A stretch of 52,772 nt of DNA from a virus. This document shows, piece after piece, positions 45,301-52,456 of this stretch. A program made the position numbers and the translations under genes. The stretch is from the IMG/VR virus record IMGVR_UViG_3300009481_000016, positions 1 through 52,772 of that record. The stretch is one strand, 5' to 3'. The notes below the pieces were generated by a model. The model worked only from the letters and a program-made list of their open reading frames with translations. It was not told where the DNA came from and did not search any database. Every line of letters starts with the position of its first letter. Position 1 is the stretch's first letter.

Positions 45301-45784
45301 CAAATTCTTGTGGCATTATTCCCAATCGTTCATTATTAGCCATTTGTTCAAGAACATTTCGACTATCCCATAAATGTTCAATGAAGTGTGGTTCACCCCA
45401 TTGACTACCATGTAATAATGGCATCGTGGGTAGTTCTCTTGAAAAGGGATGCCTCTTTCCAAACGCATTGTTTTCATCTGCTTGGGGCCAGTCTTGAGCA
45501 TAAGTTGTCGCAAACTTACGTTGCCCTGCTAAAAAATCATCATAGGCATCTGGTAAACTTAAATTGGTAACTGGTGATGGGTTATCTATATTCCTCATTG
45601 AATATGATGATGGATTTTCCATATTCATCATACCAAGTAAAGCGGTATCTTCCTTTTCAATCTCTTGACCACTTTCATAAAAATCCGCAAATGCCTTCAA
45701 ATAAATATTAGAATCAAATGGGTGATTCGTCACCAATGACTGAAAAGCATCGGTTCTTATTCTAATGAATTCTTCTTTATCCAT
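42317..45784 (-). CDS. Large head-region protein with nucleotidyltransferase/DNA-ligase-like domain
   Basis: The 1155-residue protein lies between the portal-side genes and the protease. Residues about 690-900 resemble the adenylation domain of ATP-dependent DNA/RNA ligases. Motif I is SKPEGKRLYI with Lys714 and KxEGxR in place of KxDGxR. DCVFDGVLKDKHF with Asp759 stands for motif III and AIDLLVHKG for IIIa, followed by MEPLEDRLQILRTM. A candidate motif IV is NSAFIKGK (Lys841), with HRWVLFS after it; these are weak. The N-terminal about 600 residues are His/Asn/Ser/Gly-rich with no known domain, and the C-terminus is acidic and Pro-rich (PPMPPMPPEGASPQQ). Starts after GGGGTGATAAA. Context suggests a virion or packaging protein; whether the ligase-like part is active is unknown. 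Confidence 0.6.
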   Translation of the reverse strand: MDKEEFIRIRTDAFQSLVTNHPFDSNIYLKAFADFYESGQEIEKEDTALLGMMNMENPSSYSMRNIDNPSPVTNLSLPDAYDDFLAGQRKFATTYAQDWPQADENNAFGKRHPFSRELPTMPLLHGSQWGEPHFIEHLWDSRNVLEQMANNERLGIMPQEFEALMGRPHETQHQLYKDDREGRHSFLGDDEYKEYKMQDWEKMGLLSNLFGLEWNSFEQRESFMDMLKKLGQTENAQEGNARKIMNDFAPETGISWGRAKRNWFERFMPLLNWWKRPSDRHGPVSGELPPSGLGHYKSPYINDNEEILPSHTHHHWQPFQHGGGVGRDGSSLVEVLKQSYPAAFSGWLGDELMGMVNNKEHPLSDSGDGFHSSGSTFFPQTANDERILNHPHRSAIATGWESDSDHPRVRSLNRRRGLWSSVANHHQVHPSEIKGNGSRMILPSEALTLHPLGRVINAHTDMGWPRGGSSSERHTGDEEYHSYHNDHYENSDENIGRMMRDMSIPLMEKYGSNLFTPIDPTDVRANTIARGNVQQLAQAANYQMMRGNTNHQTIAPQFVGDGLVSQEVPVGPVHPNSMATTPPVYLSGDMDAWGHKMPATLAYKWNNDEQGIQFDVKDKPFETLQRTVHENHLKKVNPIIIDHQMQPKINDIPALFATNERGHTPILSGDLWKSDDYEPTGVFEKIVQPAHTIYDLSSVDDLKGFSGDWVVQSKPEGKRLYITKQGGHIKAHNARGKDISLPGEVRDSIRKQDGDCVFDGVLKDKHFRAIDLLVHKGDDIHMEPLEDRLQILRTMYETDEGVSFPMPIDCKFTDRDGLQKNIDSIETNQTWLRDANSAFIKGKETHHRWVLFSPNGDDITKINGPIPNVSSRNGNIVLEYVGHTTPLLVKGSWNGEILNIENIIPDSPLAIHAKMQVGLWGPVATHLLKYDIPQVGLYPPTITTKSSMVFTRAALLDTAGNESNSQHLLINARKLLTDMNESLTPAELKAKISGLTEEMLTEFGGEYGLERTEEGLWSVNEAIDDEIIENMGSPLARVTGSVQSGGWSGMMDMLTAPRGPTQLTDEEATPMFDPYRTQDGSMPPQPQHIKIETIDEEGEGIEGEIEIEGSNATLRFPVKTPQEEKEEAEVNVPVKEEPTPPPMPPMPPEGASPQQ

Positions 45785-45795
45785 TTTATCACCCC

Positions 45796-46608
45796 TTAAG
45801 AGAGGCGACCCGCTATATTTTCTATTTGGCTGGCTATTTCCTCTATAAGCCCAACATTGCCGTAATTACCACTTTTCTTTATTTGTGCAAGGCGTTCTTC
45901 CATTGGTGCTATATTCCAATTACCATCTGCTCGATTGCCACCATCGTTTAGGTGCATGTGCAAACTACTACTCTTTTCATCATAGCCTGTTTGTGATACT
46001 GATGGTATTTGGGCCTTTTCAGATATGAACGTGTTTTTTCGTGAAGGGGCATCAGTATAATTAGGTAGCACTTGATTGGTGCTATAACCCCTTGATTCAA
46101 CTGGAATGCCGCCACCGTGGTCGTAAAATTCCGGTACTGATGATTTGTCAGTTGGCTCTTGCTCATACTTGACTACGATACCTTTGCTCTCTAGGAACTC
46201 GGTTGTCTTATCCATCTTCGTTTTAATGTCTGATGGCTTACAACTCGGACAGTATGCCGACCCGCTATCATCTGCGGCTTCGTGGTGCAAACCCTCATAA
46301 TTCCTAATTTCCGCAGAACAACCTTCCTTAGAACAAATCCGTTCTTCCTTCCCAAAGTTAGGCTTATCATCGTCACCCTCTTTGGGCTTGTTATGCTTCT
46401 GTTTCTTGGATTTGGGTAGTTTTGGTTTTTTCTCATCACCCTTGTTAGGTTTGAAAGAACTCGCATCTGGTCCACAAACACATGGATTCGGGGGGCAATC
46501 ATTAGAACAATATGTATTTTTTTGAATTACTGCACTTTCCAGTTCTTTTACTATTTGTAATAGTTCTCCTTCAAGAGTCTGTGCTGGGTCTTTCCATGTT
46601 GGTTGCAT
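45796..46608 (-). CDS. Cys-rich protein with Lys/Pro linker and amphipathic C-terminus
   Basis: The 270-residue protein has two Cys clusters: YCSNDCPPNPCVCGPD (about residues 33-48), and CSKEGC with CPSC (about 93-124), which may bind zinc. A Lys-rich linker (KPKLPKSKKQKHNKPKEGDD) lies between. The C-terminal part has helical segments (MEERLAQIKKSGNYGNVGLI). It starts after GGTGATAACAA. No family is recognised. Placed between the coiled-coil gene and the ligase-like gene, it may belong to the portal-adjacent structural set. Confidence 0.55.
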   Translation of the reverse strand: MQPTWKDPAQTLEGELLQIVKELESAVIQKNTYCSNDCPPNPCVCGPDASSFKPNKGDEKKPKLPKSKKQKHNKPKEGDDDKPNFGKEERICSKEGCSAEIRNYEGLHHEAADDSGSAYCPSCKPSDIKTKMDKTTEFLESKGIVVKYEQEPTDKSSVPEFYDHGGGIPVESRGYSTNQVLPNYTDAPSRKNTFISEKAQIPSVSQTGYDEKSSSLHMHLNDGGNRADGNWNIAPMEERLAQIKKSGNYGNVGLIEEIASQIENIAGRLS

Positions 46609-46614
46609 TTGTTA

Positions 46615-46971
46615 TCACCTATACTTTAATGAAGAGGGGGTTTGATTAGGGGATGGCATTGCCTTTTCCATCTCTTTCCACTCATGTAGTGTTTCACTGG
46701 GGCTTTTAACAATTGACGAATCAGTATTAAAACCAGAAGTAAATGTTGTTTCATCAATTTCACGCTGCAATGGGTCGAATACCTCTTCTGCCATTGGTGT
46801 TACGGCACGAAGCCACCCTGCCTTTTTCATCATGGTTTCAGGGTCATCCATTGCTTTGAGTAATGATGTATTATGTGATTCTAATGTATCTATTCGCTGA
46901 CGGAGAGTGCGTATCTCTTCGACCATCTCTTTGAGTAAGTCTGCTGTTGCTTCACCAATATCGTCAGTCAT
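46615..46971 (-). CDS. Coiled-coil protein of unknown function
   Basis: The about 118-residue protein starts MTDDIGEATADL and has a coiled-coil stretch ADLLKEMVEEIRTLRQRIDT then LESHNTSLLKAM (about residues 10-42). A GWLRAVTPMAEEVFDPLQRE segment and a polar tail follow. The start at 46971 lies 2 bases after the upstream stop; an alternative frame to 47031 would overlap more. Role unknown; assembly or scaffolding is possible from position near the portal. Confidence 0.55.
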   Translation of the reverse strand: MTDDIGEATADLLKEMVEEIRTLRQRIDTLESHNTSLLKAMDDPETMMKKAGWLRAVTPMAEEVFDPLQREIDETTFTSGFNTDSSIVKSPSETLHEWKEMEKAMPSPNQTPSSLKYR

Positions 46972-46972
46972 A

Positions 46973-47578
46973 TCACATAGCCCCCATTCCGGGTGGCATT
47001 CCACCCATTGGTCCGGGTGAAGGCGCACCACCGGGTGGCATACCCATTGGACCGGGTGCTGGCATATTTTGAAGGCCCATCAATTCGGGTGGCAAACCAC
47101 CCATTTCATCACCACCGATAGGATGATTTGTCATACTCGCATCCATATTACGAACTGCACCCACCCCTTTTCGCAGTTGTTCAATAGCATCTCTAAAACT
47201 TTGTAGTAATTCTTGATGTACTTCAACAGGCATATCGTCTAAATTGTCACCATAACGAGTTTGCCCGATTGTTCCAACATGGGCGGTAATATCAATTGCC
47301 ATTTCAGATAAGCGTTGTTCCAAATCTGAACACATCTCTTCTGTTGAAGAATAGACTTTGGGGCTATTTGTTAAAGCATCCATTTCTTGAAGTGTAGGAC
47401 CACCAGACATTTCAGCACTTGGTGGTGGTGTAAGTGGTGCTGGTGGTGTAACTTGAGCCGGCATATTGGCTAATTGCCCACCTTCACCAGTTGCATCGTC
47501 AGCCTTTCTTAGTAAATTATGTTGAAAATCAATAACCTGCATACGGCCCGCAATATTAGGTTCAGACCAATATGTCAT
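46973..47578 (-). CDS. Helical protein with Pro/Gly/Met-rich tail
   Basis: The about 201-residue protein has a Pro-rich N-terminal part (QVTPPAPLTPPPSAEM), a central helical domain (STEEMCSDLEQRLSEMAIDI and VHQELLQSFRDAIEQLRKGV), and a tail of Pro, Gly and Met (PMGMPPGGAPSPGPMGGMPP). Not recognised. The tail composition resembles disordered scaffold-like or interaction regions. The ATG at 47578 follows AGTGAT; a GTG at 47587 overlaps the upstream stop as GTGA and is a less likely start. Confidence 0.55.
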   Translation of the reverse strand: MTYWSEPNIAGRMQVIDFQHNLLRKADDATGEGGQLANMPAQVTPPAPLTPPPSAEMSGGPTLQEMDALTNSPKVYSSTEEMCSDLEQRLSEMAIDITAHVGTIGQTRYGDNLDDMPVEVHQELLQSFRDAIEQLRKGVGAVRNMDASMTNHPIGGDEMGGLPPELMGLQNMPAPGPMGMPPGGAPSPGPMGGMPPGMGAM

Positions 47579-47583
47579 TAATA

Positions 47584-47958
47584 TCACTCACTTTGGGGTC
47601 TCCAAATAGTTGAGGAACGGCCCATGCGTGAAATACCAAGAACAACTGCCCCTTCGGTTCCATCATAATCGCTCACAGTATTGTTGTGTTGTGAAATGTT
47701 ACCCATAGGCAATCCCTCACCAACTACCCCTTCACTATCACTTTTTGTAATGCTCGCTGTTTGTTCAAATGATTGTACTAAATTCAAATCTTTTTTGAGA
47801 GCAGAAAGGGCATTTTCAGCATCTTCAATGTGCTTACTAACATCTTCTGTATTCTTATGAACCAGTGCATTTTGCATTGCCTCTAGGCTCGCTAAAGCCC
47901 TACGAGCCATAGGTTCCATTTTTTCCAATAATCCAAAATCAAGAAAGCCGTCTGTCAT
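47584..47958 (-). CDS. Small helical protein downstream of portal
   Basis: The about 124-residue protein is helical at its N-terminus (PMARRALASLEAMQNALVHK and KHIEDAENALSALKKDLNLV) and polar after that, ending GISRMGRSSTIWRPQSE. No family is recognised. The ATG at 47958 has GGGGTGGTTAAG upstream. A 40-base gap separates it from the portal stop. A portal-associated or head assembly role is inferred from position. Confidence 0.55.
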   Translation of the reverse strand: MTDGFLDFGLLEKMEPMARRALASLEAMQNALVHKNTEDVSKHIEDAENALSALKKDLNLVQSFEQTASITKSDSEGVVGEGLPMGNISQHNNTVSDYDGTEGAVVLGISRMGRSSTIWRPQSE

Positions 47959-48007
47959 CTTAACCACCCCTTCCGAAAGCCTCCCATTTATTCAAGGTTC
48001 CCCTTTA

Positions 48008-49786
48008 TTATAACCCATATCTCCGATTCATATTATTTATGCGCTCATCCACATTCTTTTCTGAAACACTTGCTTTGTCCCTTTTATCCTGTTCTGTTTG
48101 GCTCATGTGGTGCTCACCATCAAAGCGACTAACATCTTTAGGTGATTTGCCCCCACTTCGCCTACTATTGATATTTAATTGTGAATCACCCTCCATGCGT
48201 AAAGGTGGTAAATCAGTATCAAGTGTAGTCATAAGAGCAGCGGGTACTGGAACTGACCCATGTATGGGGTCTGATGTGGTACGCTTCAATATATTAGCCA
48301 TTGACGGGGGTATATTATCCCACATTGCTTTTTGAACTGGTGCAGGTGCTACTGCCCCTTCGGGTGGCATCGGTGGTGCGGGCGGTGCTTCCTTGTAATC
48401 GAAGTGCAAATAGCCATCATCATCACGGAGGGATGCTTCATAGCCCGATTGTTTCATTTGCATCATGTTCCTAATCGCCATTTCATCACGGCGCATAGTC
48501 ATAATTTCATCTTCCTCTTCATGTGGTTGTAAAGACATATTCCATTCAGTAATTTGTAAGGCTTGTATTAATAATGGTAGTAGTTTATCGTTGTATAAAT
48601 TTTGACTAGCGGCTAAAGCACGATTAGTCACCACGATTTGCATACCTTCATTGTTAAGACCTCCACCAGATACATCATTCATAAACACATTTGATACACC
48701 AAAGAATGATGAAATACGCTGTCTAATGTCGTCTTTAATAGGGATATATTGTAGTTCTTCAAGTGTGTCCATCATACGAACATACTCAAGGCCACCACGC
48801 CCACTCTCCGTTTCAACACCAACAGTAGGGATATACTGCGGGTCACGCTCAAGGTGTTCCTGTATGTTTCGTGCTGTTCTCTCCACCGTTTCAAGGTTGG
48901 ATGATTTGATAACCATAACCCCTCTTGGCATCCTACGCTTTTGATATGCAGCATAGACATAATTATCCATAGCAATTAATGTATTCACTTGACGCCATAA
49001 TGTGGCTACTGGTGACCGCCCATACAATTTAGATGGTGACCATTTACTGATATGAATAACCTCACCTTCGGTATAGACTTGACCTGCACCTACACCCGCC
49101 AAATTCATAAATTGAATAGGTATTACTGGTAATCCAGTTTTAGGGCATGTTTCATCAGGGTCACTGGTTCGGAATGAACGGTCAAGTAAACTTGTATATT
49201 GTTTACCTCCACGAATACCCCTCTTATCAGCAACAATACGCATAAAAATTGGGTCAGCACGAGTTATCTCTTTGATGCGATAGAATTTTGGTTTGCCCGT
49301 AGCAGGGTCTACAAAGTATTCTTTTGTTAGGATAATATAAGCATCATCAACGATATTCAAATCCATCTCAATTTCACGTAAAACTTCAAGGAATGATTGC
49401 CCCATACGGTTATCACTTTCAAGTAGTGCCTTTGCATACTCTAATTGCCCTTTATCCGCAGGGCGTGTTTCAGAACCGCACTTTTCACATTCTTTTATTT
49501 CTTTATTGTATGTTTCTTCACATTCACGACATTTCGCCACAAATTTCGGTTCCCATTTCCAACCTTTTCGGAATGTTTCAGTAGCCAAATGATTGAGAAT
49601 TGAACGCAATACTAAACATTCATACGCAGCCGCATAAAGAGCAGGGATGGTAATTCCTTGTAATAGTGGTGGTTCTTGAACACCAGAAGTAAACAACGGC
49701 ATTTCAGGTGTTGGGGTGCTATGTCGCTCCATATCGACCCCAAGAGCCGCAAAAAGACGGTCAATTCGTTTCTTTTCAGTAGTCAT
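48008..49786 (-). CDS. Portal protein with inserted zinc ribbon
   Basis: The 592-residue protein forms the ring at one head vertex through which DNA enters and leaves. Family signs: SILNHLATETFRKGW, FLEVLREIEMDLNIVDDAYI, VIHISKWSPSKLYGRSPVAT, LWRQVNTLIAMDNYVYAAYQ and RISSFFGVSNVFMNDVS. An unusual insert at residues 86-103 has Cys86, Cys89, Cys100 and Cys103 (CxxC-x10-CxxC), a zinc ribbon in the early part of the wing. The C-terminal about 180 residues are polar with PPAPPMPPEGAVAPAP. The start has a full-length ribosome binding site (GGAGGTGAT). Confidence 0.88.
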   Translation of the reverse strand: MTTEKKRIDRLFAALGVDMERHSTPTPEMPLFTSGVQEPPLLQGITIPALYAAAYECLVLRSILNHLATETFRKGWKWEPKFVAKCRECEETYNKEIKECEKCGSETRPADKGQLEYAKALLESDNRMGQSFLEVLREIEMDLNIVDDAYIILTKEYFVDPATGKPKFYRIKEITRADPIFMRIVADKRGIRGGKQYTSLLDRSFRTSDPDETCPKTGLPVIPIQFMNLAGVGAGQVYTEGEVIHISKWSPSKLYGRSPVATLWRQVNTLIAMDNYVYAAYQKRRMPRGVMVIKSSNLETVERTARNIQEHLERDPQYIPTVGVETESGRGGLEYVRMMDTLEELQYIPIKDDIRQRISSFFGVSNVFMNDVSGGGLNNEGMQIVVTNRALAASQNLYNDKLLPLLIQALQITEWNMSLQPHEEEDEIMTMRRDEMAIRNMMQMKQSGYEASLRDDDGYLHFDYKEAPPAPPMPPEGAVAPAPVQKAMWDNIPPSMANILKRTTSDPIHGSVPVPAALMTTLDTDLPPLRMEGDSQLNINSRRSGGKSPKDVSRFDGEHHMSQTEQDKRDKASVSEKNVDERINNMNRRYGL

Positions 49787-51023
49787 TAATAATCACCTCC
49801 TTCCATTTTTCTATTTCCTCTTCTGATACATTCCATTTTTTTAGAAGTAATGGTTGTTTTTTAAGTGATGATTGTTGATATGCCATAATCCTACCAGCAT
49901 TTTCATTTTTCTTAATAGCAGAAATTAGAATACATACTTCGGATTCTTTTTCCCCTAAAAATGGCATAGCCAGTTGAGAGGCTTTAAGAACTGCTTTTTC
50001 ACCCTCAAACACAAACTGCCGACCCTCCCATGTTATATTTTCCACACCCAATTCCTTTTTTAGAATAGTGGTATAATCACCGGCTCTTTTAGTATTAAAT
50101 GGTAATAAAATTCGTGGCTGGCCTAAACTACCAATTTCCACCGAACCACCGACTTCCCACAAACTACCAATAAATGGGCCGACCGCTTTGAGGAATATTG
50201 GTGGTTTATTAGTACCATAATAAAGGGTTCTATCATCAGACTTTTTACCTTGACCCACCACTTTCACATCATACAAAAACCCATACGATTTAATCAAAGA
50301 ACCTAACTCTTTGGTATTGGCACAAACGCCATAAGAAGTCAAAGTTAGCGCATTCATATCACCGTGTTTTCGTATGGTATCATAAGTAGTTGAAAGAATG
50401 TTTCTTTCACGGCGACTTAGACGTTGTTCAGCATTTAGCCTAATGTTCCATTGTTCCCATACTTTTTCAATATTATCACCCCTCTTCAAAGCCGCTAGTG
50501 TTTGCCTTAATGGTAATTCTAATCTGTTGGGATAAGAACGTAATAAATTAAAATCATTATCACGAAGTTGCAGTAATGACCAATCCTTATCATCCCACCA
50601 ATCAAATGTTTTCATTATTGCATTTTGTTCATTTTTTAACATATCGACTACTTGGGGTATTAATGACTCTTCACCACCCTCTTTCAATAATTCAATTAAA
50701 TCCCCACCATTAATACCAAAACTATCCATAAAAAAGGATTTACCAACATACGCTACATCGGTCAATTCTGTTCCCGGTTGCTCATCTGGTATTGATTCAT
50801 TTTCATTGCCTTGTAATCCTTGAATATCTCCATCAGGTGCAAGGGATTGTTCTTGTTTTGGCTTTTCAAGGGCTTGTTGTATTTGCTCTATGGTTTCCTT
50901 TGAACCTTCTAAATTTTGGTCTAAACCTTCATTTGTTGATGGTTGTTTAATACCACTATCTAGCACTTTATGGATAGCATCTTCAATGCTTCGTATTTGT
51001 GGGTCCCAGTGTATTTCTATCAT
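49776..51023 (-). CDS. Protein between TerL and portal with possible degenerate LAGLIDADG-like domain
   Basis: The about 415-residue protein starts MIEIHWDPQIRSIEDA at an ATGA overlap with the TerL stop. Residues about 40-90 are polar and Gln/Glu-rich. The central part is helical (LELPLRQTLAALKRGDNIEK). Toward the C-terminus, VGPFIGSLWEVGGSVEIG, RILLPFNTKRAGDYTTILKK and FEGEKAVLKASQLAMPFLGE follow the order of a single LAGLIDADG homing endonuclease domain. The catalytic acidic residue of the LAGLIDADG helix reads Gly here, so it is not expected to cut. This is a tentative fold idea; it may be a repurposed DNA-binding protein. It overlaps portal by 11 bases. Confidence 0.5.
   Translation of the reverse strand: MIEIHWDPQIRSIEDAIHKVLDSGIKQPSTNEGLDQNLEGSKETIEQIQQALEKPKQEQSLAPDGDIQGLQGNENESIPDEQPGTELTDVAYVGKSFFMDSFGINGGDLIELLKEGGEESLIPQVVDMLKNEQNAIMKTFDWWDDKDWSLLQLRDNDFNLLRSYPNRLELPLRQTLAALKRGDNIEKVWEQWNIRLNAEQRLSRRERNILSTTYDTIRKHGDMNALTLTSYGVCANTKELGSLIKSYGFLYDVKVVGQGKKSDDRTLYYGTNKPPIFLKAVGPFIGSLWEVGGSVEIGSLGQPRILLPFNTKRAGDYTTILKKELGVENITWEGRQFVFEGEKAVLKASQLAMPFLGEKESEVCILISAIKKNENAGRIMAYQQSSLKKQPLLLKKWNVSEEEIEKWKEVIINDY
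49792..49802 (-). promoter_or_regulatory. Full-length Shine-Dalgarno sequence of the portal gene
   Basis: On the minus strand AAGGAGGTGAT stands 5 bases before the portal ATG. It matches the complement of the usual 16S rRNA 3' end (CACCUCC). It lies inside the upstream reading frame, which ends at 49776, so portal translation may be coupled to that gene yet strongly initiated on its own. It sets the start of the portal gene. Confidence 0.75.
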
Positions 51024-52456
51024 GCGTCTGCCCACCCTAATCTCTTGGCCCATGATGAACCATCAAGAACTACTATATTGTCTTTATATTCCTTAGTCGC
51101 TTGTACTGCCAAAGCCAAAGCGATTACACTATCGTCATGTTTACCCAATGATTCCATTCTCCCGTTTGGTAACATAGTAAACATAGATAGTTCGGATAAT
51201 AAAATATCTATTAGTCTAAGAGTAGCACCTTCATCCTTTTGAGGGATAATCAAATGCCGTTGTTCAAAGTGCAATTGAAGTGCATGGATAACTGCCTCTT
51301 TACGCATACGACTCATAGTAAAGGGTTTGATAGGTAAATCACTAATCTCCTTCAATACTTGATGGAATGCCTGTGCGAAATTGTTTGTTTCCAATTCAAC
51401 AATAACTGGATTGTACCTAGCACTTAACTCTATGATTTTATCAATTTGAGAGTTAAAATCCATACCCTTTTCACGGTGCATCCACACTATCCGCTTATGT
51501 CGGTTTTCATCCATAGCGATAACTACCATACAAGTATAATCGGCTTTTCGGTCAGGGCTAATAGCGGGGTCCCAACCAATGTAGTAGTTCTCTTCAACAT
51601 CATCATCACCTTTTTGTGAATCAAACTCAAAGGCATAATCAGCATTTTTACACGGGTCGGTCATTTCGTTAGGGAATAAACTAGATTCACTCGCTATTGG
51701 TTTACATAGATATTCACGAGTAAATGCAATAGAAGTCATTTCATTACGGCGAGAGTGTAGTGCTTCTAGTGACCACCGATTAGGCCATAGGGGTTCACCA
51801 GTAGCCTCACTAATAGCGGGGTATTCCCTCACTTCATACCCACTTAATGATTTCAATTCACTATACAAATCAGTATAGGAGAACGGCGTTCCAACAATAC
51901 ACAGTTGCGCTGTGTGGTGAAGCACAGGTAATAGAGCAGTATAGAACCATTGAGCAATAGAAGCCAATTGAGTATCGGCTTCACTAGATAATATATCGTC
52001 AAGCACCACAATATCAGGGTGCGCCCCACGAACCGATTTACCAACAGACATAGCAGTAATTGATGATTTATTGGTCATTTTGAACTTTTGTTTCGCCCAA
52101 CCTCTTTTTGGTTTCAAATGCGAAAGAACGGGGCTACTCATAATTAACTCATCCATTTTTGCCATGTGGTCAATAGATTGGTGCTGACTATGTGAAAAGA
52201 ATAATACTTCTGTGCCGGGATTGTACGCCATTTTCCATAGCAAATAACAACGGTAAAAGACTGATTTACCGTGGTCACGAGATGCTATTACACAGGTTTT
52301 ATTATTTTTTTCCGACATTTCATACCATTCGTTGTGAAAATGAGCCAATTCGTATTTTTCATTTACACTACAAACATCTTCAAAAAAGTATCTGAAATCA
52401 CGGCGACCCATCTCCCAATCAACCTTACTGGCAAGGTTGAGTACAGATTCGCTCAC
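51020..52456 (-). CDS. terL: Terminase large subunit
   Basis: The about 478-residue motor packages DNA into the head and cuts it. Numbered from the GTG at 52456: Walker A ASRDHGKS at 58-65, Walker B IVVLDD at 149-154, and coupling motif VGTPFS near 188-193. The RNase H-like nuclease has acidic residues at Asp296 (GWDPAISP), Glu354 (VIVELETN) and Asp441/442 (KHDDSV). All are in the usual order. The GTG at 52456 overlaps the upstream stop (GTGA) with AAGGTGG upstream; a further in-frame GTG at 52477 is possible. It begins the structural set, with portal two genes later. Confidence 0.93.
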   Translation of the reverse strand: MSESVLNLASKVDWEMGRRDFRYFFEDVCSVNEKYELAHFHNEWYEMSEKNNKTCVIASRDHGKSVFYRCYLLWKMAYNPGTEVLFFSHSQHQSIDHMAKMDELIMSSPVLSHLKPKRGWAKQKFKMTNKSSITAMSVGKSVRGAHPDIVVLDDILSSEADTQLASIAQWFYTALLPVLHHTAQLCIVGTPFSYTDLYSELKSLSGYEVREYPAISEATGEPLWPNRWSLEALHSRRNEMTSIAFTREYLCKPIASESSLFPNEMTDPCKNADYAFEFDSQKGDDDVEENYYIGWDPAISPDRKADYTCMVVIAMDENRHKRIVWMHREKGMDFNSQIDKIIELSARYNPVIVELETNNFAQAFHQVLKEISDLPIKPFTMSRMRKEAVIHALQLHFEQRHLIIPQKDEGATLRLIDILLSELSMFTMLPNGRMESLGKHDDSVIALALAVQATKEYKDNIVVLDGSSWAKRLGWADA

